Source: Schistocephalus solidus
Taxonomy: Eukaryota > Platyhelminthes > Cestoda > Diphyllobothriidea > Diphyllobothriidae
Direction of reading: 5' to 3'
DNA length: 64,000 bases
NCBI GenBank assembly: GCA_017591395.1
Contig: WEDG01000363.1
Location: forward strand, 62,001-126,000
The notes beneath the pieces are model-generated. The model saw only the letters and a program-made list of their open reading frames with translations. It searched no databases and was not told where the DNA came from. Positions 24,401 to 33,400 of the stretch are shown piece after piece. The stretch's first letter is position 1; each line of letters starts with the position of its first letter. Both the position numbers and the translations under genes were made by a program.

Positions 24401-27400
24401 GAACCTGCAACTAGATTTGTCACCACACCGCCTACTGCGCGTGCCCCACATGCCTGTAAACCCTAGTTGCTACTGCTGGGCTAGGCAGGGGCTATCACAA
24501 TGTCTTCGGGGCTATAAAAATAGATAAAGTTCTCGGGAAGCAGACCAACACTTATTGCATATCTTTTCCAGACTGCCCCCAGCTCTTCATCAGGCGTATG
24601 AACAACGTGGAAATACAGTTAAACTTGCGGCTGCACGCAGCTAAAGCTTCAATCACTGACTAAATATTCTGCTCTAAGGCGTACGTTGTGGCCTGCTGTC
24701 GGGATTGGCTGCGTCTGTACCCGATCGCCCGTTAGAATCCATGTGCAGTCTCTTCATCGGTGTGCATATGAATGCACACCTCATCTGATTGCATTAATTG
24801 CAAGAATTCACGGTCTTTCCTTCGTGAATAGGCGTCAACAGTGAGAATTTTATCCCACGCAAATATGTATTTTGCCCAGTAGGTGCATGGCGTCTTTCGG
24901 CGAATATGAGATGGTGAGCAACGGCATTGCATACTTGGATTTCTAACGAATTGAGAAGACTGTTCGCATTCCAGGTGTGTGTATGAGCAAATAATAATAT
25001 GGCTGTTTGCTGGCCAGAATCATATCTTTATTAATCGGAGCTTTCGAAATATTACTGGAGTCCATCGTAAGAGGTAAAATCGTCAACAAATCAAATAACA
25101 GTTTTACGGTGCCAGATCGGTACATCGATTGACTGGGTTCTCATCGAGGCCCAAGCTTTAATCAATTCCGGGTTTGCCTTGATTGTGGTGTGTGCGATTA
25201 GTTTAATGGCTGCAAAGCTAACCTCGGGGCCTGTCGCTTGCATATTTCGAGTGATGGGTATAATATCCATCGAGTCGATTCTTGCTGACAGGTCACCCGC
25301 CCTCCACGGTAGGTATCCGTCATCATGAACGTGAAGTTGAAGAACGTGGGAGGATGTACAGAACTCTGCTTCAACCCATTTGTCACCGAAAGTGTGTTTG
25401 ATTTGGCTCGAAATTTCAGCGGTCGCTTCCGACTATGTCCACCTTGTGTCCAAAAGGGGGGGCGGCAGAGACAGTTACTCACACTCTTCTCCTCCCTCAC
25501 CTCGACCCTAGGTCATGACAGAGTAAAGAATACTGGAGACGAGATCGGACACAGTGGCTGACAGAGCCCGACTACGCGTGTCACACACGCCTGGTGTTCG
25601 ATTGTGACCGGGTCCTTTCTTACCTCTATGCAGCTGTTCTCCCTTTATTTCTTAGGCTATCGAATGTCTGCGACAGCACAGGCGTCAACTCTCTCCCAAG
25701 TGTCATACCATTGTGTTCAATCGTGACCGTCTCGCCACACTCGATCGCAACACAGACTACAAACTGCTGTCATTGTGTGAACCAATGGCTCACCTGCACT
25801 GCCCTCATCTGCTTGACGACAGGAAGGGCTATCGCCAGCTGGTGTTTGGAGCAGACTTGCTTGACTGCCTTCATGCGGCCAGCACCTCGAGCGCGCATGC
25901 GGACACCTTTGACCCGCAATGTCGTCAGGTGGTGGTGAAACGACTGAGAATGCAATGGATGGACTTTCGTCTGGATGCCAAGCTTAATAAGCACTGCAGG
26001 TACAGCCCGGGGGAGATTGCTGCTAGGCTCTACTTAATTCCTGCCCCTTTGAGACCTCTGCAGGATGTTTGGCTTCTGTCGTGGGCTGGCACTTTGTCGG
26101 TTACCTTATCCCCTACTAAAGTCGATTACAGAGGAAGTATTTAACTGACAGTTCTTTTCACCCCTCGGCTGGTTAGGAAATAGGCAATAGCAGGAAGACC
26201 GCGCGAGCCGCACTTGAATAGGCCTCATCCTGTAGTCTCGGTTATTCGTGGCCGGCCCAGTTAGACGTCCGTCGCAATTTCTCCGTTATATCAAAGCAGT
26301 CAGCCGTTCCAAGGACAAACACCTAATTGGAGGACCCAACTATGAGATGCTAATAGAAGCGAACAGGCGGGTCCAAGGAAGAAGTTAATAAGAAGAAGCG
26401 ATCGCTAGAACAAGAAGTTTATTTACCTGACGTTTCGGGATTCCAACTCGAACCCATATTCAGTGACAGTATCAGAAACGGGTAATTCGTACACAAGGAG
26501 TTGCAGTATTTGTAAGACGCAGTCGCGAGTTGGAGTCCGAAACGTCAGGCCAATAAACTTCTTGTTCCAGCAATCACTTCTCAGTGGGCCAAACTGCCAG
26601 GTTAGTCTAAAGCCTACATCCAACATGGATGATGAAATCATGGCCATTAACGACTTGGACGCGGACGGTCAAGATATCATCACATCAATTAAGACCCTCA
26701 GCGGTGATCGCGAGAGCCGCTAATTATAGTATGCGTGTGATCGCACAGCCACCACGTACTATAAATACTGTTCACCCTGTTCCTCCATCAACTTTATCTG
26801 CTACTGTCTCTGATGATGGGTTCGAGTGAGAATCCGAAACGCTAGGCAAATAAACTTCTTGTTCCAGCTATCGCTTCTCCTTCTGAAGAACCAGGAGGGG
26901 ATTTTGAGGCGGTGGTGGTTGCGGTGGTGGGGGTAACAGACGATGAGTAGATGGATGTGGTCTCTATGATGGTGGGAGTAATGGAATTGTTGTCAGGAGT
27001 GAGGGTGGGGGAGTCAGAATGAGGGTTGGCAGAATTTGACGTAGAAATTGCAATGGTCGGATTGTTGGTGCATTGTGTCCGAAGATGTCCAACCAGGCCG
27101 ATTCGCGTGCGGAAGATGCGTTGACAGCGCGGGCATGTTGGCAGGGCCTGGGTATTGGCGGTGTCGGTCCGGGGTGCTGGTGACTTTCGTGCCGCTCTTT
27201 TGGCCTTGGTGGCGGCGATCCGGTTGGCCTCATAGATTGCTGAACCAGTCTTCACTGATCTTCTCCATGCCGGTCTATCCTGGGCGAGGTCCTCCCATGT
27301 CGCTGGGTTGATTTGCAGTTGATTCAGAGATTTATTCAAAGTGTCCTTTTAGCGTCTTTTTTTGACCTCCCTATCGGCGAGCATCCGTAGCGACATCTCC

Positions 27401-30400
27401 GTAGAAAAGTCGTTTGGGTAGTTGCTTATCCATTTTAACCAGGCGGTCGCTCCATCGCAGTTGTACTTGCCGCAGCATGGCGTGGCTGCTGAGGATTTCA
27501 GTCCCCTCCAGGACCTCCGTGTTCGGGATCCTGTCTTGCCATCTCAGCTTCAGTATTCCGCGGAGACCGCTGAGATGGAAGTGATTCAGTTTCCTGGCTT
27601 TGTTCGAGTAGATGGTCCAGGTCTCCGCTCCGTAAAGGAGTGTCGTCAAGACGACGGCCTTGTACATCTTCAGTTTGGTGTTCAGGTGAATACCGTGGCG
27701 ATTCCACGTGGAGGCCTGCAGCCGGCCGAAGGTCTGACGGGCTTTGGAGATCTGTAGTGTAGCCTCGTCGTCGATTATGGTGTTGCGTGACAGTGTGCTT
27801 CCCAGATAAGCAAAGGTTTCCACATTTTTGAGTTGAGCGCCGTTGACATTGACTCGGGGAGCATTGCATTCTGCGCTGGGTGGCGGCATGTGCATGACAA
27901 ACCGTTTTGGCTGTACTGATTGTTAATCCGAAATCGGCGCAGCCTTCGGCGAAGAGGTCCATGCTCCTTTGCATGTCCTCCTCCGTCACGGTGTTAAGGG
28001 CGCAGTCGTCCGCGAAGAGCAAGTCATGGACTGTAGTCGTAGACACGCGCGTTGGAGCCTGCATACGCCGACTGTTGAGAAGGTACCCGTCAGTTCTGTA
28101 GGCGATGTGGATACCAGGCTGCTCATCACGGTAGACGTCCATCAGCATAGCCGAGAACATGAGACTGAAGAGGGTGGGGGCCAGTACGCGGCCCTGCTTC
28201 ACTCCGTTGGTCACTGCGAATGCTTCGGATACCGTCCCGTTGTCAGTGACGCGCGCCGTCATCCCGTCATGAAGCTGACGCACCATGTGCGTGAACCGCT
28301 CAGGACAACCAAATTTCTGCATGACTTTCCACAGTCCGTCACGATTCACCGTGTCAAAGGCTTTCGTTAGATCCACGAAGGTAGTGTATAGGTGAGTTCG
28401 CATCTCCTGACACTTCTCTTGTAGCTGGCGGGCGGCAAAGATCATATCGGTTCTTCCGCGGTGTCGGCGGAAGCCACATTGGCTTTCCGGGAGCAGGCCC
28501 TGCTCTAGGTGACCGTTAAGACGATTGAGAAGGATACGGGCGAAGATCTTCCCGGCGATGTTGAGCAACGAGATGCCTCTGTGATTATCACAGAGTTGCC
28601 GGTTCCCCTTCCGTTTGTAGAGATGGACGATGGTCGCGTCTTTGAAATCCTGAGGAACTTGTCCTTGGCGCCACATCTCCTGGAAGAGTGTTGTGAGTTC
28701 TGCCATCAGCCGGGGCCCACCGTGCTTGTATACTTCCGGTGGGATTGCGTCGGATCCCGGTGCTTTACCGCTGGAAATCTGCTGCACGGCCCATATGGTT
28801 TCTGGTAGGGAAGGCGGCATATCCAGGTCATTGTTCGTGTCCACTTGAGGGAGCTGGTCAATGGCAGCATCGGAGATGGCTGATGATCAATTGAGGACAT
28901 TTCTGAAGTGCTCGGCCCAGCGCTTCAGAATTTGCGATTTCTCTGTCAGCAGTGTTGTGCCGTCAGAGCTAAGCAGCGGTGTGGACCCCTTGATACACGG
29001 GCCGTAGATGGCCTTGATGGCTTTGAAAAAGTTTTTCATTTCATTGCGGTCCGCATACCCCTAGATTTCCTCAGCCTTTCGGATCATCCAAGCATCCTGC
29101 ATCTCCCGCAGCCGTTGTAGTACAAGGCGCCGGCATCTGAAGAAGGCTGCTTTGGTTGCGTCAGTCCGAAGGTCCATGTAGGCTTTGTGTAGCCCATTCT
29201 TCTCCGCGAGTAAGTTGCTGATGTCGGCGTCATTGTCGTCAAACCAGTCCTGGTGTCGACGGCGTGCACGTCCGAGAACATCGAGGGTGGTGGACTGGAT
29301 GACATTTCGCAGTTGACACCATCGTGTCTCCACGGTAGCGTTATCATCTGGAGCATGCAGGTCCTCCAGTTTCCCGGTTATTTGGTTGCTGAAATCAAAA
29401 CAGTGAGCAGGCAAATTTAATAAAAGAGGATTTAACTGACATGGCGGCCTCTTACCTTGGGGCCTTCGTCGGGGTTGCAGTCGGAGCCTCATCTGGGAGA
29501 TGACGAGGCGGTGATCTGTCCAACCATCGGCATCGCGGATCGCCTTGGTTACCAGCACGTCCTGTCGATCTCGCCTCCGGACGAGAACATAGTCCAGCAG
29601 ATGCCAGCGCGGCGACCGAGGGTGCATCCACGTGGCCTTCTCCCGCGTCGGAAGGTGGAAGAAGGTGTTGGTCAGCAGGAGACGGTGTTCCGCACACGTG
29701 CGCAGAAGAAGGAGGCCGTTATCGTTACAGCTACCGAGACCGTGGGGACCCAGCACTCCCTGCCAGGCAGCGTGGTCCGTCCCGACGCGGGCATTGAAGT
29801 CACCAAGGACAATTAACTTGTCCTCTTTGGGCAAATTCGCCAGCAAGGCGTGCAGGTCCTCGTAGAATTTGTCCTTCCCCGCATCAGAGCTCGTCATTGG
29901 GGGAGCGTAGGCACTGATGATGGTGGCGAACTGGTCTCCCCGAAGAGGCAGGCGGAGGCTCATCAGGCGATCATTGATACTCTGCGGCAGACAGGGCAGA
30001 CGTCCCATGATGTCGTTACGGATGGCAAAGGCAACACCAGCGTCGCGTCGCTCTGCCTTTGGCCGGCCGCTCCAGAATAAAGTGTAGCCGTCTCCCACCT
30101 CCTCCAGCTGACCCTGCTCAGAGAATCTGGTCTCGCTGAGAGCAGCAATGTCCACCTTGTAGCGCGCCAGTTCCCGAGCGACTAGCGCCGTCCTCCGTTC
30201 CGGCCGGTTGCTCCTAGGATTGTCTAAAAGAGAACGAACATTCCAGGCTGCTAGTGTGAGTGGACTCACCTGAGCAGCCTGGAGAGTATGGCGAGGGGGA
30301 TGGGGACGGGGGGTATTGTTGTTTGTTTGAGTTTTACGACAGCGTAGTTTGCGATCTGCGAGCCTTGGCCGGCTGCAGAAGACGTGAGACCCAGCACTTT

Positions 30401-33400
30401 TTTAGGGCACATTTTCTAGCCCCTTCCTCCGCGAGGAGGCAAGCAGTGCTATCCCTAAATAGGGCTGCTTGGACATCCCAGACGGCTGCCGAACTCCACT
30501 ATGGGTCACGGATTTGTTTTAGTGGGAGATCGACCCGAGTTAGTCTGGGCCGCCTACGGGGTTGCTGTCGCCCCCACCGTAGGACTTTTTGAGAGGGGGG
30601 AGGTGGGAAGTTCGGGAGTCAGACATACCGGGTGTGGAGGCACACACAACACCGGAGACCCTCACCTCACCCTCACCGATCGTGACGGTTGCCCGGGGTG
30701 TGGCCGCTGGGAAGTACCCAACTTCGAGGAGCCACAGGTGAGAGTTGGGTACCAGTTAGAGGCACCCACAGGAGCATTCACCACCTGTACGAGACAAATG
30801 GAGCGACCAAATGCAAGCTGTGTGGTGCTGCCCCTAACTAGTACCCCTACACCCCACACACGACAGTTCGACCGTCGTAGTCCGACGATGTCCACCGTAT
30901 GCTCTATGGGAAAGTGGAGCAGGGACGGTGACTTGCGCGTGATTTAGATTAAAGTGATAGTAGACTTGCGCTGCATCTACCGCACTCTCTCCTCCTCCCC
31001 CACCTGAGCCCGGTGTCAAGACAGAGTCAAGAAGACCGGAGGCGGGAGAGGACGCAGGTGGCTGGCGCGGCCGGGTCCCCTAAGTCCTAGCCGCCCCTAG
31101 GCGTGCCACCACACCTCTCATGTTCGGCATTTGTTAGCGGAGCGCAACCCGAATAACGCATGCCGTGCCCTGATGTGGCCCCCGTGTTGGTCCAACGCAT
31201 CTACCACGTGGCCCGTTTAGGGGGCACAACCCCCCCACACACACACACACGACAGTTCGACCGTCGTAGTCAGACGATATCCACCGTATGCTCCATGGGA
31301 ATGTGGAGCAGGGACGGTGACTTGCGCGTGAATTAGTTTAAAATGATAGTAGACTTGCGCTGCATCTACTGCACTCTCTCTTCATCCCCCACCTATGCTC
31401 GGTGTCAAGACAGAGTCAAGAAGACTGGAGATGGGAGTGGGTGCAGGTGGCTAGCGCAGCCGTGGCCCCTAGGCCCTAGGCGTTCCACCACCCCCCATGT
31501 TCGGCATTTGTTATGGGAGTGCAACCCGAATAAGGCATGCCGTTCCCTGATGTGGCCACCGTGTTGGTTGAACGCGTCTTCTACGTGGCCCGTTTAGGGG
31601 GCACAAACACACACTCTGTGCTGCCCACTACAGGAAGTTTGAAATGAGATTTGCATTTGAGCAGAAGCCGTTACAACCGGACTTTGAGGCCTTAGGCGGA
31701 TCGAGTTACCCCGGGGGTTGGCAATCTTCCATGCCATTACTGTTGACGCGTCGTGACAGGCTCAAGCACGTCACACTTAGTATTCGTGTGAATGACACTA
31801 ATGTGCCATAGATTCCTTAGTGTCTGCCTCACTCCTGCACCAGTCAACTGTCCAAACCGATGAACTAGGTATTGATGGGGTTGGATGCAAATGCGCACAT
31901 ATGGCTGTAGTTATGGGCTCGCGCGGACTCGATCAAGGCATGCCACGAGCCAGTTCGACCACCGTTTCGGTCCATCGTATCTGCAGCACAGCCCTTTCGT
32001 CATAGTCTGTCCATGTGTTGCTAGAAATGTAGAGCAGACTTGTAAACTGGAGCATATAACTGTTCAATTCAGGATTTTCTCCGACCTCATCTTTTCGCGT
32101 ATTTCAGAATGGACATGAAGGTCTTCTGCTCCGAAGAGGTTGAATCCGACTCTGCCTCAGCGTTTGACCAAGGTAACAAGGTTTTGACCTGCCTAATGAA
32201 GCAGTACATTGCCAGTTCCCTGAAGGGAAGATCTCCCTTAACGCGTCCTTGCGCCAGCCATATCCGGACAGTAAGTCACCTTCCTATTATGTACGTTTCT
32301 TTTAGCATGCAACCTTCCTTTTTACACCTACCTGTTATGTGATGTTATTGTGTACAGTAGACAGTCCATTCACAATCTCCGCTTCACTTTCCCCATGTGC
32401 TCTCTAGCTCCTGATTGCCGCGAATCTGAATCACCATATGGATCCCGTGTTAGTGGAACTATGCCATGGAGATCTGCATACCTACTGCTCCGAAGAACTG
32501 GCGCTCTCGGGTCTAGACGGTGACGATGCTGATGGCCTTGTTGGTGAATGCCTACGCCGTCAGGTAGCTCTGAAAAGAATCCATAATGCGTCCTGCGTGA
32601 ACGAGGTTCTCAATCTGAACCTTGCTTCTCACACGGACATTGACGTGGATCCAGTTCTGGTGCAGGATTGTGCGGAGGCCATCAAAGTTGCATGCGATAA
32701 GGTTTGTTTATTGAAAAAGTACTGTTATGTTACTTTCATAAGTGCCGTAAGTTTAAAAAGTTGCGAACGGGTCATCATTCAAGATGTATTTAAGATCATA
32801 TTTAGTGGTTACTTCCACAGATCATAACCAGATCAAGACAGTGCTTCACGTTCCTTTCCTTGGTTTCTGACGTAGTTCGTTTTTAACAACAACTTCTTCG
32901 CTTGTCAGCCTCTTCGTTGAACACACGAACAGGTTCCCGGGTGTTGCACTTTTACAGGATTTTATATACGAGCGATGAGTGATGAGCGAAATATTGCCGT
33001 CTGCATCACATGTATCTTGCTATTTCTGGAGGTGGCTTTTCCACTGGGACTGGCTTTTATTAATCTTGTTTAGAGAACGGTTTTCTCATCCTTCATTCGT
33101 AATTCCTTCCGGTGAATGTTTGAATTGCGTACGGTGGTATCGGACCCGATAAAAGACTTCTACCGATGAGATTTTAAGCCTCCATTGAATGATCACTTAA
33201 CTGCATAGACTTACATGTTCGTTTCATGAGTGTTTATCTCTGGGCCTCGTATCTCAGTTGGTTAGAGTCTTGACTGTACTCAAGCTTTGCCCTTGCTTTC
33301 ATGGTTTTGAATCCCACTGACGGCGCAGCGTTTTTCAAAATTGTATCAAACGAATTAGATTGGATTTTAGTACTTATTACCATGCAATACAATCCAAAAA

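Larger units (their letters stand above)
24149..25655 (+). other. GLG1 intron 9 with R1 fragments
   Basis: 1,507 bp. Two partial R1 copies (24295-24440 and 25465-25600); the rest shows nothing recognisable. Confidence 0.55.
26842..30858 (-). mobile_element. RTE/CFDP2-like LINE, element B (nearly intact)
   Basis: A full-length antisense LINE in GLG1 intron 10: a 5' untranslated part (30.27-30.86 kb), one long coding region with AP endonuclease, linker, reverse transcriptase, C-terminal domain and a zinc finger, and a 3' end in repeat R3. Only a few lesions interrupt it: two stop codons (near 29.06 and 28.89 kb) and frame breaks near 27.89 and 27.35 kb. The family resembles the RTE/BovB-like proteins often mislabelled craniofacial development protein 2. 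The exact clade is not proven here. Confidence 0.9.
26000..32107 (+). other. GLG1 intron 10 (6.1 kb), host of an antisense LINE
   Basis: Holds R3 fragments (26.4-26.88 kb), RTE-like element B on the - strand (26.84-30.86 kb), a tandem pair of R1 repeats (30.86-31.62 kb) and a diverged repeat near 31.87 kb. No exon-like segment was found inside; the junction from exon 10 to 11 conserves module spacing. Confidence 0.8.

Noticed and set aside
33241..33312. Functional tRNA-Tyr gene
   Set aside because: No closing acceptor stem, imperfect B box, no tRNA-Tyr intron pattern.
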